Shown here piece by piece: positions 17,036-26,342 of a DNA stretch of 64,000 nt (within the stretch, counting starts at the first letter, position 1; each line of letters starts with the position of its first letter). The notes beneath the pieces are model-generated. The model made no database searches, was not told where the DNA came from, and worked only from the letters and a program-made list of their open reading frames with translations. Position numbers and translations under genes: made by a program. This DNA comes from Bacillus rubiinfantis (GTDB lineage Bacteria > Bacillota > Bacilli > Bacillales > Cytobacillaceae). The stretch is taken from NCBI GenBank assembly GCA_000752035.1, contig CCFE01000016.1, positions 56,728 through 120,727 on the forward strand, in the 5' to 3' direction.

Positions 17036-18103
17036 TCAATTATTCTTTACAATTGCTTCCCATAAACCGTTTAGATAGGTTGCGCCTAATGCACGGTCAT
17101 ATAAACCGTAACCAGGACGACCTGTTTCCCCCCATATCATGCGTCCGTGGTCTGGACGAATGTAGCCATCAAAGCCGTTGTCATACATAGCTTTTAAGAC
17201 TTTATACATATCTAAAGAACCGTATTCTGATTTATGAGGCGCCTCATAGAAATCTTTATCCTGAATAAATTTAATATTACGTACATGAGCAAATGGAATT
17301 CGGTCACGTTTACAGAATTCAGCTAAAATAGCATAGACATCATTGGCTGGATCTTCAGCGATACTTCCGGTACATAGGGTAATCCCATTGCAAGGGCTGT
17401 CTACGACATTGCACAACCAATCTAAGTCTTCACGATTTTTTACGATTCGCGGCAACCCAAAGATTGAGTATGGAGGATCATCTGGATGGACTGCCATTTT
17501 TACACCGACTTCCTCACAAGTAGGAATAATTGCTTTCAAGAAGTAGGCAAAGTTTTCACGCAGTTTATCCTCATCAACTTCTTTATAAGTCTCAAATAAT
17601 GATTTCACCTCAGCTAAACGTTCTGGTTCCCAACCAGGTAAGGAAAAATCATTGCTGGAATTCTCAACTTTTCGGATGATTTCCTCGGGATCTTCAGGGA
17701 TATCTTTAGCAACAAAGGCTAAAGTTGAAGACCCATCAGGCAATTTATAATCTAAGTCAGACTTTACCCAGTCAAATACAGGCATAAAGTTGTAACAGAT
17801 AACCTCGATCCCGAATTCAGCTAAATTTCGGATTGTTTGTTTATAGTTTTCAATATATTTATCACGTGTGGGCAAACCAATCTTGATATCATCATGAATA
17901 TTTACGCTTTCGATGACCTTTAAAGTTAACCCTGCTGCTTCAATTTCGTCTTTTAATGCCTTGATTCGTTCTTTGGGCCAAACTTCTCCGACTGGAATAT
18001 CCATCAACGTTCCTACAATCCCTTTGACTGCCGGAATTTGACGAACCTCTTCCAGGGAAATCTTTTCTTCCCTGGCACCATACCATCTAAAAGTCATTTC
18101 CAT
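17036..18103 (-). CDS. uxuA: D-mannonate dehydratase
   Basis: 355 residues, full length for the short Gram-positive UxuA form. The start MTFRWYGA is characteristic, with HPDDPP near 223-228, FAHVRNI, and the C-terminal DGYIRPDHGRMIWGE active-site segment that supplies metal-binding His/Asp residues. Converts D-mannonate to 2-keto-3-deoxygluconate. The gene begins 2 bases after uxuB ends, so the pair is translationally linked. Confidence 0.95.
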   Translation of the reverse strand: MEMTFRWYGAREEKISLEEVRQIPAVKGIVGTLMDIPVGEVWPKERIKALKDEIEAAGLTLKVIESVNIHDDIKIGLPTRDKYIENYKQTIRNLAEFGIEVICYNFMPVFDWVKSDLDYKLPDGSSTLAFVAKDIPEDPEEIIRKVENSSNDFSLPGWEPERLAEVKSLFETYKEVDEDKLRENFAYFLKAIIPTCEEVGVKMAVHPDDPPYSIFGLPRIVKNREDLDWLCNVVDSPCNGITLCTGSIAEDPANDVYAILAEFCKRDRIPFAHVRNIKFIQDKDFYEAPHKSEYGSLDMYKVLKAMYDNGFDGYIRPDHGRMIWGETGRPGYGLYDRALGATYLNGLWEAIVKNN

Positions 18104-18105
18104 GA

Positions 18106-19737
18106 TTATTTTCCTCCAAATTCAGTTACATAGTGATGCAATGTCTTACGAACAGCACCCGTTCCCGTTAACATTTCAGTAAAGATTTTTTCAATTTTTT
18201 CTCCTATACCTGCCTCGTATAGATTAGATCCAAAGATTGTCTCATTAGCTAGTATCGGCATAACCGCTTCATGAACTTTTTGACTATCTTGTACACCAAG
18301 CTCAATATCAGTAAGCTGTTGTTGCAGATCTTCTAGTAATGGATCCGGGCTTGGCTGGAAGCTTTCGCCATTATCATCTACCGCCATGAGATATCGCAGC
18401 CATGCGGCAATTGCAACCGGAATAAATGTCAATTGACTAGCATCTTTGTCTTTAGCTACATATTTTTTAATCGTTTCTCCAAAACGAATGGCTACTTTTT
18501 GCGATGTATCGCTGGCAATACGTTGTGGTGTATCAGGAATATTAGGATTAGGTAATCGACGATTGATGACTTCGTCAATAAATTGCTTCGGATCAATGAT
18601 TTCAGGATTTTCAACAACTGGCAATCCTTCATAATAGCCAATTTCTTTAATCAAACTTACCAAATCTTCATCATGCATTTCTGCAGAGATAGATGTGTAA
18701 TCCAGCAGACAGCCGGTAACTGCTAATGCCGTATGCAACGGATTCAAACAAGTCGTAACTTTCATCGTATCTGCCTTATCAACTGTTTTTCGATTAGTCA
18801 AAATGACATCAGCTTTCTCTAAGGCAGGACGGCCATTTGGAAAATGATCCTCTATCACTAAATAATGGACCACTTCAGTATTTGCGAACGGTGCAATATT
18901 GGTACGTTTTTGGGTATGAATAATATCCATATCGGAAAAGCCATCTGCTTCTAATAGTTTCTGTACCGCTTGTGATGGATTTGGTGTAATCCGGTCAATC
19001 ATGCTCCAAGGGAAGCTGACTCTTTCCTCATTTTCTAAATAAACAATGAAGGCTTCTGAAACGTACCCCTTATTTTTCCATTCCCTCGCAATGGTTAAAA
19101 CACTCTCTTGAAATCGTTTTCCATTTTGGGCAAAGTTATCAGTAGATACCATCGCAATTGGCAACTCACCTGCCAAAAACCGTTTATACAGAAGACTAAC
19201 AACGATACTCATTGTATGTTGGGCTTTCTCTGGACCATTTTCGATGTCACTAGTTACAACTGAAAAGAAGTTCCCATTAGGGTCCTTTAAACTATAACCT
19301 TTTTCTGTAATCGTAAAAGTTGTAAATTGCAAGGCTGGATTTTCAAAATAGCGGGCTACTTGAGAAAAACTTGCCTCATTTTGTGGATTACAATAAAAAC
19401 TGTCAGCTGTTGCGGCAATCAAACGTTTATCTAACGTTCCGTCCTCATGCATGACTACTTCTAAAATATCGTTGTTATAGGCTTGATAAGCCTGATCTAC
19501 GACTTCATTGTCAAATGTTTCACAAACTACAACACCAGAAGTTAATTCTCCTTGGTTTGCTAACCGTTGTGCAATTTCAGCGTGAAAACCGCGATAAAGA
19601 TTTCCACCTCCAAAATGCAACCAAACTGGATTGTTTTTACCATTTTCTTTGAGTTTATTTACATCAAATTTCGGAATTTCAATCCCGAGTTTCTGTAAAT
19701 CTGCTATTGAATCTTGCCAATTTTTTAATGAAACCAC
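18106..19737 (-). CDS. uxuB: Fructuronate reductase / mannitol dehydrogenase family
   Basis: 543 residues from the GTG at 19737, chosen because GGAGGG lies 7 bases before it; the TTG at 19752 overlaps that ribosome site. N-terminal HFGGGNLYRG (41-50) is the NAD-binding signature of the polyol-specific long-chain dehydrogenases, and the C-terminal half has the family KxxxxH-type region (MKVTTCLNPLHTALA). Reduces D-fructuronate to D-mannonate. First gene of the cluster, divergent from the GntR regulator, with an operator palindrome 14 bases before the start. Confidence 0.88.
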   Translation of the reverse strand: MVSLKNWQDSIADLQKLGIEIPKFDVNKLKENGKNNPVWLHFGGGNLYRGFHAEIAQRLANQGELTSGVVVCETFDNEVVDQAYQAYNNDILEVVMHEDGTLDKRLIAATADSFYCNPQNEASFSQVARYFENPALQFTTFTITEKGYSLKDPNGNFFSVVTSDIENGPEKAQHTMSIVVSLLYKRFLAGELPIAMVSTDNFAQNGKRFQESVLTIAREWKNKGYVSEAFIVYLENEERVSFPWSMIDRITPNPSQAVQKLLEADGFSDMDIIHTQKRTNIAPFANTEVVHYLVIEDHFPNGRPALEKADVILTNRKTVDKADTMKVTTCLNPLHTALAVTGCLLDYTSISAEMHDEDLVSLIKEIGYYEGLPVVENPEIIDPKQFIDEVINRRLPNPNIPDTPQRIASDTSQKVAIRFGETIKKYVAKDKDASQLTFIPVAIAAWLRYLMAVDDNGESFQPSPDPLLEDLQQQLTDIELGVQDSQKVHEAVMPILANETIFGSNLYEAGIGEKIEKIFTEMLTGTGAVRKTLHHYVTEFGGK

Positions 19738-19750
19738 AAGATTACCCTCC

Positions 19751-19769
19751 AAACTAATATATTAGTTTT
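19751..19769. promoter_or_regulatory. Putative GntR operator, uxuB-proximal
   Basis: AAACTAATATATTAGTTTT, a palindrome abutting the uxuB ribosome site. The same AAACTAATATATTAG core recurs at 19847-19865. Confidence 0.7.
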
Positions 19770-19797
19770 GCTGATATTTGAATTATATAAGAATAAA

Positions 19798-19829
19798 AAA
19801 GCGGTGTCAATCAATAAATACACCGCTTT
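19798..19829 (-). terminator. Intrinsic terminator between the two GntR operators
   Basis: Ten-base stem AAAGCGGTGT/ACACCGCTTT with a 12-base loop, followed by TTTTTT-A on the minus strand. It lies in the leader region towards uxuB, so it may attenuate that transcript or stop antisense reads from the gntR side. Confidence 0.7.
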
Positions 19830-19846
19830 CATAGATATTTCACAAA

Positions 19847-19865
19847 AAACTAATATATTAGATTT
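19847..19865. promoter_or_regulatory. Putative GntR operator, regulator-proximal
   Basis: AAACTAATATATTAGATTT, one difference from the uxuB-proximal copy. It overlaps the likely -35 region of the regulator promoter (-10 TATAAT at 19886-19891), suggesting autoregulation. Confidence 0.7.
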
Positions 19866-19925
19866 TCTTTATAAGTCTTTTTAGCTATAATAGCGTTATA
19901 GAGATAAAGAAAAGGGACAAGACTG

Positions 19926-20594
19926 ATGACATCCAACTTAAAAGCACAAGCTTATAATGCAATTCGTAAAAAAATAATCTATTCTGACTTAGAGCCTGGG
20001 AAAAAAATCTCTGAAAAGGGATTAGAAGAAATGTTGGAGATTGGACGTACACCTATCCGGGAAGCATTAATTCAATTAAAACAGCAAGAACTAGTGTATA
20101 CGATTCCACAAAGCGGTACCTATATTTCATTGATTGACCTAGCTTCGGCTAAGAATGCCCGTTTTGTTCGGGAGCATTTAGAAAAACAAATTATGATTGA
20201 ATGCTGCGCAAAACTAACAACAGAAACACAGAGAATTTTAGAAACAATAATTGAAGAACAAGAAAAAGCAGTGAAAACAAAAGATCGACGTGCATTTTTC
20301 TATAATGACAATCTTTTTCATTCAACTTGTTTCGAGATTGCAGGACGACAAGAGGTCTGGAACTGGTTAGATGACCATAATATCCATCTCGAACGGTTCC
20401 GTTGGTTACGGGTCAGTACAGAAGATCTTAATTGGAAAACAATCATGAACCAACATTATCGGCTATTAAAAGCATTAATTGAAAAAGATGTCGAAGAGGC
20501 CTATTTTTTAGCCTCCGTTCATCTCCATATGATGTTAGAAGAGGAAGAAATAGTAGTAAATGAATATCCGGGTTTTTTTAAACACATGGGTTAA
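19926..20594 (+). CDS. GntR-family regulator, FadR/FCD type
   Basis: 222 residues. Winged helix about 8-70 with AYNAIRKKIIYSDLEPGKKISEKGLEEMLEIGRTPIREAL, the GntR signature. The C-terminal all-helical FCD domain (about 78-212) has ligand- or metal-site histidines (FHSTCFEIAG and HYRLLKAL). It is transcribed divergently from the uxuB cluster and flanked by two matching palindromes, so it most likely represses the cluster until a pathway sugar acid binds, as UxuR/ExuR-type regulators do. Confidence 0.85.
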   Translation: MTSNLKAQAYNAIRKKIIYSDLEPGKKISEKGLEEMLEIGRTPIREALIQLKQQELVYTIPQSGTYISLIDLASAKNARFVREHLEKQIMIECCAKLTTETQRILETIIEEQEKAVKTKDRRAFFYNDNLFHSTCFEIAGRQEVWNWLDDHNIHLERFRWLRVSTEDLNWKTIMNQHYRLLKALIEKDVEEAYFLASVHLHMMLEEEEIVVNEYPGFFKHMG

Positions 20595-20630
20595 ATTCGC
20601 ATCTCTTACTATAATTTTAAACATAAAATG

Positions 20631-20661
20631 AAAAACTGCACCTATTAAAGATGCAGTTTTT
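20631..20661. terminator. Bidirectional terminator
   Basis: AAAAACTGCA/TGCAGTTTTT inverted repeat between convergent gntR and histidine kinase genes. Confidence 0.75.
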
Positions 20662-20674
20662 CTACCCACATAAT

Positions 20675-20690
20675 TGTTTCACGTGGAACA
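20675..20690. other. parS: parS site (Spo0J/ParB binding)
   Basis: TGTTTCACGTGGAACA; its reverse complement TGTTCCACGTGAAACA is the consensus parS of B. subtilis. It lies between two genes. parS sites cluster around the replication origin. Confidence 0.85.
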
Positions 20691-20699
20691 CGTCTATTA

Positions 20700-22772
20700 T
20701 TATTTACCTGTATCTTTAGGAATATAGATCATCGACTTAAATAAATCTCCATCAATTTGAATCATAAATTTCCCACCTTGATTCTCAATTAGGCTTTTGG
20801 CAATCGATAGACCTAAGCCGCTTCCCTGGCTGGCTCTTGATTCATCGCCTCTTTTAAAACGTTCCATTAATTCATCGGCGGAAATATTTAATTCATAAGC
20901 TGAGATGTTCTTGAATGTTAGCTGGACCTCATTGCCTACCTCTTCAATATCAATGTAAACCCTTGAACCCTTAAGAGCATATTTGAAGATATTGGATAAT
21001 ACATTCTCAATTGATCTCCAAAATAACTGTCCATCAGCGGCAATATATACCTTTTCCATCGAGTGATTCAGCTTAAACTCTAAACCTGACTCTTCAATAC
21101 TTTCACTTACCTCTCCCAGTCCCTGAGTAAGTAATGAGACAAGATCAATTCGCTCCAGGTGAACTGGAATATTGCCACTGGATGCCTTTGCTGCTTCAAA
21201 TAAATCATCTGTCAGGATTTTTAACCTCTTTGATTTTTGTTCCAGTACCTCAATATATTCTTGGACCTTTGATGGATCATTTTCTCTTTTTAACAAATCA
21301 ACATACGTGATAATCGATGTCAAAGGCGTACGGATATCATGGGATACATTCGTGATTAACTCCGATTTTAACCTTTCGCTCTTTAACTCGCTTTCCACTG
21401 CTTTTTTCAAACCATCGGTAATGCTGTTGATATCAGCTGCAAGTCCGGCAAACTCTCCCTTTTCATCAACATCGATACTGTGAGTGATGTCCCCGGCCTT
21501 TATTCTCCTTACCCCGGCCTTTATCGCATTAAATGCCTTGACTTTCTTCAAGGTAAACCAGGCAGCTGCTGCGATAGTTATTGGAAACATAAAAAACGTT
21601 GCAGCAACCAAGAGTGGATATCCAATGACAATGAGGATTGTCTTCACCCCGACACTGCCGCTATCGTACACATTTCTTATAAACACAACGATTCCGTGAA
21701 TGAGCAGAGAGATTAACGTATGTCTGAAAAATGTCCGATTTTTCATATGCCTTACAATGGAGAGAATAAGTACGAAAGCAGCTGCAGAAATTGGAATAGT
21801 GATGAGGACCACCCATTTGGATAAAGCCGCAGGGCCTGCTTCATTCAACAAAGCAGCCAGACCGACCCAAACACCGGTAAGACCTGCACATAGCAGGATA
21901 TTCACATCAACATATAAGCGATCAATTGCGTGCAGATGCAGTTCCCCATCTTTATAGAATCTTCTGCCACTTACCATAACAAGATAGAAAAAGGTGAGCA
22001 TACATCCTAAGGAAAACAGTAAGAAACTATTAAATAATTTCGTTGCATCAGCCTTAAGTTCTTTCCATTCGGATATCTTAGTCTGTAAGAACGTATCGGT
22101 AAAAGCAAGATAAATCTTGGTATCAGGGTTCATTCCGCTTATTTGCTCTGTTATCCAATTTAACTGCCTATTTTTAACTATTTCCTTTGGGTAAATTTCC
22201 TGTTTATATCCATCGAACACCATATAGGCTGGATAGGTTTTAAATTGCTCTTTTCCTGCATCTGTACTGTTTGTATATACATCACTACCAACAGCAGCAT
22301 AATACAATGGTTCTTTAACCTCTTTAATAGTTCGCAATAAGTAATGGTATTCTTTTAAATCATTCTTAATCCATTTTTCCTTTTCCTTGCCTATCTTTTC
22401 TGCATATTCCTTATTAAATCTTTCACGGTTTTCCTCTTCGCTTAAGTTAGGATTATAACTTTTTGAATCCATAAAGTCGGAATATAAACCATCTCTTATC
22501 AACCTTAATTCCTCTTCGCTAATCGTTCCGCCCGCTAAAATATGCTTTTCATTTTTGTATGTCCCTACTAAGCTGGTAAGGTTGCCCACGAGAACCTCAC
22601 TTTCCTGCACAAAGGACATACTGTGAAAATAGCTGTCTTCAAAAATAATTTTCGCATCGCTATCATTTACTACAATTAAATCAACAATTGCCTTTATTGC
22701 ACCGGTAAAACATGTAATCATCATTATAAACACAATTAGTTTTGCTGTAATTGAATGACTATATTTTTTCAA
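20700..22772 (-). CDS. Sensor histidine kinase, multi-pass
   Basis: 690 residues. An N-terminal membrane helix, an extracellular domain of about 200 residues, then a block of membrane helices (about 245-410), a HAMP-like linker, HisKA with H478 in NVSHDIRTPLTS, and a HATPase_c domain with the GSGLGLSIAKSL G-box. TTG start, overlapping the response regulator gene by 14 bases, so the two are translationally coupled and form one system. The general layout is like VanS/PhoR-type kinases of Gram-positives. The signal is unknown. Confidence 0.85.
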   Translation of the reverse strand: MKKYSHSITAKLIVFIMMITCFTGAIKAIVDLIVVNDSDAKIIFEDSYFHSMSFVQESEVLVGNLTSLVGTYKNEKHILAGGTISEEELRLIRDGLYSDFMDSKSYNPNLSEEENRERFNKEYAEKIGKEKEKWIKNDLKEYHYLLRTIKEVKEPLYYAAVGSDVYTNSTDAGKEQFKTYPAYMVFDGYKQEIYPKEIVKNRQLNWITEQISGMNPDTKIYLAFTDTFLQTKISEWKELKADATKLFNSFLLFSLGCMLTFFYLVMVSGRRFYKDGELHLHAIDRLYVDVNILLCAGLTGVWVGLAALLNEAGPAALSKWVVLITIPISAAAFVLILSIVRHMKNRTFFRHTLISLLIHGIVVFIRNVYDSGSVGVKTILIVIGYPLLVAATFFMFPITIAAAAWFTLKKVKAFNAIKAGVRRIKAGDITHSIDVDEKGEFAGLAADINSITDGLKKAVESELKSERLKSELITNVSHDIRTPLTSIITYVDLLKRENDPSKVQEYIEVLEQKSKRLKILTDDLFEAAKASSGNIPVHLERIDLVSLLTQGLGEVSESIEESGLEFKLNHSMEKVYIAADGQLFWRSIENVLSNIFKYALKGSRVYIDIEEVGNEVQLTFKNISAYELNISADELMERFKRGDESRASQGSGLGLSIAKSLIENQGGKFMIQIDGDLFKSMIYIPKDTGK

Positions 22773-23445
22773 CTTTGTAGCCCACTCCCCACATGACCTT
22801 TAAATATTTTGGCTCTTTCGGATTAATTTCGATTTTCTCTCTAATTTTTCTGATATGAACGGCTACAGTATTTTCCGGATTAAACGATGGTTCATGCCAT
22901 ACTTTCTCATAAATCTCTTCAATGGAAAAAACTCTCCCGGCATTGGCAGTAAGAAGCCTTAAAATTTTATACTGCACAGGTGTGAGATGGACTGCCTCCC
23001 CATCAACTGTAATAATTTTACTTTCATCATCAATCTCAAGTCCGCCCGTCCGGTATACATGGCTCTTTGTCTCCAGACTTCCTAAAGTCGTATATCTTCT
23101 TAGCTGCGATTTAACTCTTGCAATTAACTCCAAGGGATTAAACGGTTTTGTCATATAGTCATCTGCGCCTATATTTAAACCTAAGATTTTATCGTAATCC
23201 TCAGATTTGGCGGAAAGCATAATTAAGGGGATGTTGTTTTCCTCCCTAATCTTCATCGTTGCTCTGATTCCATCCATTTTTGGCATCATAATATCCATGA
23301 TGATCAAATGAATCTGGTGATTAGCAATACGTTCGATTGCCTCTAATCCATTAGCAGCTTTGAAGATTGTATAGCCTTCATTTTCTAGATAAATTCCTAT
23401 TGCATCAACAATTTCCTTATCATCATCACAAACCAATATGTTCAA
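22759..23445 (-). CDS. OmpR-family response regulator
   Basis: 228 residues. Receiver domain with D7/D8, phospho-acceptor D51 in LIIMDIMMPKMDG and K-P at about 101. C-terminal winged helix (about 130-226) with the NTVAVHIRKIREKIE recognition region. TTG start after GGAGTGAC. Partner of the adjoining kinase. VanR-like in sequence, but the regulon cannot be inferred because neighbouring genes are not obvious targets. Confidence 0.88.
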   Translation of the reverse strand: MNILVCDDDKEIVDAIGIYLENEGYTIFKAANGLEAIERIANHQIHLIIMDIMMPKMDGIRATMKIREENNIPLIMLSAKSEDYDKILGLNIGADDYMTKPFNPLELIARVKSQLRRYTTLGSLETKSHVYRTGGLEIDDESKIITVDGEAVHLTPVQYKILRLLTANAGRVFSIEEIYEKVWHEPSFNPENTVAVHIRKIREKIEINPKEPKYLKVMWGVGYKVEKI

Positions 23446-23741
23446 AAATAGTCACTCCTCAAAATGAATAGATATTTTCATCTCCCCTTTATCCCGCCTT
23501 AACGGGCAGTAAGCTCCCCACTGATGGAAGTTTCAGCTTATGATTTTATTTTAGATAACTTTCCTCTTTCAGCAAACCTAAATAACAGCCTGCAGAATTA
23601 CCAATATATCTCCTAGGATGAAGTTAATTGTAACGGATAGTTCTTATGAAATTATTGATGAATTTCTTAAGAATTTCTTAAGCGGTTAAAACATGACATG
23701 AGTACAGGCTTTTTTTCATACTATATGTTGGGGGTGGAATA

Positions 23742-24182
23742 ATGCCAAGAGTAAATTACCGAAGCTCAGACGTTGACTTAATGGCAAGGATGATGAGAGC
23801 CGAAGCTGAAGGTGAAGGAAAACAAGGAATGCTATATGTTGGAAATGTAATTGTGAACCGTCTTATAGCAAACTGTTTAGACTTTCAAGGTTTGAGAACG
23901 ATTAATCAAGTTATTTATCAGGTCCAAGGAGGAAATTTTTCTTTTGAAGCCGTTCAGAAAGGGAATGTATTTTATCAGAGATCAAGAAGTTCTGAAAGAA
24001 GATTGGCAAAATTAAATTTAGATTATTGGAGAGATCACCCAGCAAAATATGCCCTTTGGTATTTTAATCCACATGCTCCATGTCCTCCTACATGGTACGG
24101 CCAACCTCATACTGGACAATTTAAAGAACATTGTTTTTACGAACCAAAACCTGGAACATGTGATAGTGTATATAATGGTTAA
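23742..24182 (+). CDS. cwlJ: Spore cortex-lytic cell wall hydrolase
   Basis: 146 residues with a SleB/CwlJ hydrolase_2 domain across almost the whole length: MARMMRAEAEGEGKQGMLYV with the conserved Glu E21, then FNPHAPCPP and a C-terminal CFYEP motif. No signal peptide, as in CwlJ, which is packed into the spore coat by another route. It degrades cortex peptidoglycan during germination, by family knowledge. Own terminator; ATG after GGGGTGG. Confidence 0.93.
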   Translation: MPRVNYRSSDVDLMARMMRAEAEGEGKQGMLYVGNVIVNRLIANCLDFQGLRTINQVIYQVQGGNFSFEAVQKGNVFYQRSRSSERRLAKLNLDYWRDHPAKYALWYFNPHAPCPPTWYGQPHTGQFKEHCFYEPKPGTCDSVYNG

Positions 24183-24208
24183 ACTTACTCACTAGAGTAA
24201 GTTTTTTT
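24181..24208 (+). terminator. Terminator of cwlJ
   Basis: AAACTTACTC/GAGTAAGTTT stem with a 4-base loop, then Ts; it overlaps the stop codon. Confidence 0.9.
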
Positions 24209-24606
24209 ATATCTTTAGGTTTAAAAAAATGCCGGTTCCTAGACAGGGCTCCAGACACAATTCAGGCATTTGGGTATTAATATATTACTTAGCAAATCCA
24301 AGGAACATTCAAAGGTCAATGTCTTACCTTTTATTATAAAGCAATCACGAGAGCGCATTCAATTTTTATTAGGGGTTTTTACAAACCGTTAACTTGCCGT
24401 GACTATGGGCTGAAAATAACAAATGATTAGTTTCTTCTTTACAATCTCATCAACCCATTTTTACTCCGAGAACCTGTTCAAATCTGAAAACGCCCTCCAG
24501 TTGATGGTTAATCCTAAATGTAATTGATTAGATTCCCCCTGCGATTCATTCTAATTAGTTTTCGAATGGAAAAATAAAAATCAGCATACTGTTGTATGAA
24601 AACTGA
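24209..24606. other. Intergenic region before the staygreen-like gene
   Basis: About 400 bases with no supported gene. Contains a hairpin AAATGCC/GGCATTT (about 24228-24272) and a small one just before the next gene (AATCAG/CTGATT, 24580-24606). Confidence 0.45.
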
Positions 24607-24994
24607 TTGGAGTTGATTGCTCTGAGTCATTTTAATCCTGAAAAATTATCTGTTGAATACAGAGATGGAATTACTACCACAGGACCTGTTATTCCAAGGT
24701 GCTACACACTTACTCACTCAGATGTAACGGGAGATTTATTTTTAACACTAGGGATTCAATATGCATGGGGAAAAATCAATCGTATGAGGGATGAAGTATT
24801 AGGTGAATGGAGACAACATGGTGGCTCCCTTTACTACTCTGTTTATTTATATATCGATCAAGGAGAATATGACGAAAATATCTCAGCAAAGCGAAATGAA
24901 ATATGCTTCTTCGCTAAATAGTATTGGTTTAAAGATTCCTAGACCTGACCATAATGGATAATAGTTTGAAATATTATTATCCGGGGTGGTCCAA

Positions 24995-26239
24995 ATGGAA
25001 GATTTTAATCAAGAATATAGCGTGTTTCAAAAGGCTTTAAATATTGAAGATCCTTGGTATGTGGTTGAGTATGAATTGAATCCAAAGGATCTTATTCTCG
25101 ATGTTTATATAGATTTTAAACGTGGTGCAGAATTTATCTGTTCCCATTGTGGTCACCCACATGCCAAAGTACACGACATTTTAGATGATGACCGTACATG
25201 GAGGCATTTGGATTTCTGGCAATATCAGACCATCCTCCACGCCAGACTTCCTAGAACGAAGTGTGACCTTTGTAAAAAAATCCGTACCATTCATGTGGAC
25301 TGGTCTCGGCCCGGTGCTGGATTTACATGGTTCTTTGAATCAGAAGTTATGCAGCTTATGAAAGAAATGCCTGTGGCAGCTGTAGCCCGAAAAGTAGGCG
25401 AGCATGACACCCGGTTATGGCGTGTCTTTCATTATTATGTTGATAAAGCCATGAAGGAATTAGATCTATCTAACGTTAAACGTATTGCCATTGACGAAAC
25501 ATCCAGCCGGCGCGGTCATGAATATGTTACCTTGTTTGTGGATGTCGATACCAAGCGTGTTTTATTTGCCACAGAAGGAAAAGATGCCAATGTTCTGAAG
25601 ATGTTCTCGACCTTTTTGAAAGATAACGGGATTAACCCGGAAAACATTGAAGAAGTCTGTAGTGACATGTCTCCAGCTTTCAAAAAGGGCGTTGAAACGG
25701 AGTTTCCCATGGCTCACCTAACCTTTGATAAATTTCATGTGATGAAACTAGTCAATGAGGCCTTGGACCAAGTAAGACGAATGGAACAAAATGATGAACC
25801 CGGCCTAAAAAAGACTCGTTATTTATGGCTAAAGAATCGGCAAAATCTAAATCAAGAGCAACAAGAAAAGGTTTTAAAATTAAAAGACACTAACTTAAAA
25901 ACGGCCAGAGCTTATCGTATGAAACTTTCCCTTCAAGAATTATGGACGAAGTCCAAACTATTTGCCCCATTTTATTTTCAAGAATGGTATAACTGGGCAA
26001 TCCGATCTCAATTAGAACCTATGGTAAAAGTAGCTCAGACACTAAAAAAACATGAGCCAGGCATTTTGAGATGGTTCGTATCTAAAATGACCAATGGCCT
26101 ACTTGAAGGTATTAACAGTTTGGTTCAAGCTGCAAAGCGCAAAGCAAGAGGATATAGGACAACCAAAAACTTCATTGCGATGATTTACGCAACGGCTAAT
26201 AAACTAATGATTCGGGTAGAACCACATAAGCAAGGGTAG
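24995..26239 (+). CDS. ISL3-family transposase
   Basis: 414 residues from ATG 24995 (GTG at 24986 overlaps the GGGGTGG ribosome site). An N-terminal zinc finger CSHCG...CDLCKK (about 39-80), a helix-turn-helix, then the DDE domain beginning IAIDETSSRRGHEYVTLFVD and followed by CSDMSPAFKKG and FDKFHVMKLVNEALD. The C-terminal region includes SKMTNGLLEGINSLVQAAKRKARGY, typical of ISL3. Apparently intact. Confidence 0.95.
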   Translation: MEDFNQEYSVFQKALNIEDPWYVVEYELNPKDLILDVYIDFKRGAEFICSHCGHPHAKVHDILDDDRTWRHLDFWQYQTILHARLPRTKCDLCKKIRTIHVDWSRPGAGFTWFFESEVMQLMKEMPVAAVARKVGEHDTRLWRVFHYYVDKAMKELDLSNVKRIAIDETSSRRGHEYVTLFVDVDTKRVLFATEGKDANVLKMFSTFLKDNGINPENIEEVCSDMSPAFKKGVETEFPMAHLTFDKFHVMKLVNEALDQVRRMEQNDEPGLKKTRYLWLKNRQNLNQEQQEKVLKLKDTNLKTARAYRMKLSLQELWTKSKLFAPFYFQEWYNWAIRSQLEPMVKVAQTLKKHEPGILRWFVSKMTNGLLEGINSLVQAAKRKARGYRTTKNFIAMIYATANKLMIRVEPHKQG

Positions 26240-26241
26240 GT

Positions 26242-26342
26242 CCTTCTCAACTTACAGACCAAGCTCCATTTTACCGGAAGGCTGTCAAGTGCTTTCCTTG
26301 ACAGCCTTCCGGTAAAATGGAAAACTATCAGAGTTGAGAAGG
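26242..26342. repeat. Nested inverted repeat at the right end of the ISL3 element
   Basis: Inner perfect 24-bp stem (26266-26289 with 26297-26320) inside an outer 11-bp stem CCTTCTCAACT/AGTTGAGAAGG (26242-26252 with 26332-26342). Probably a transcription block that isolates the element or ends the transposase mRNA. Confidence 0.85.
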
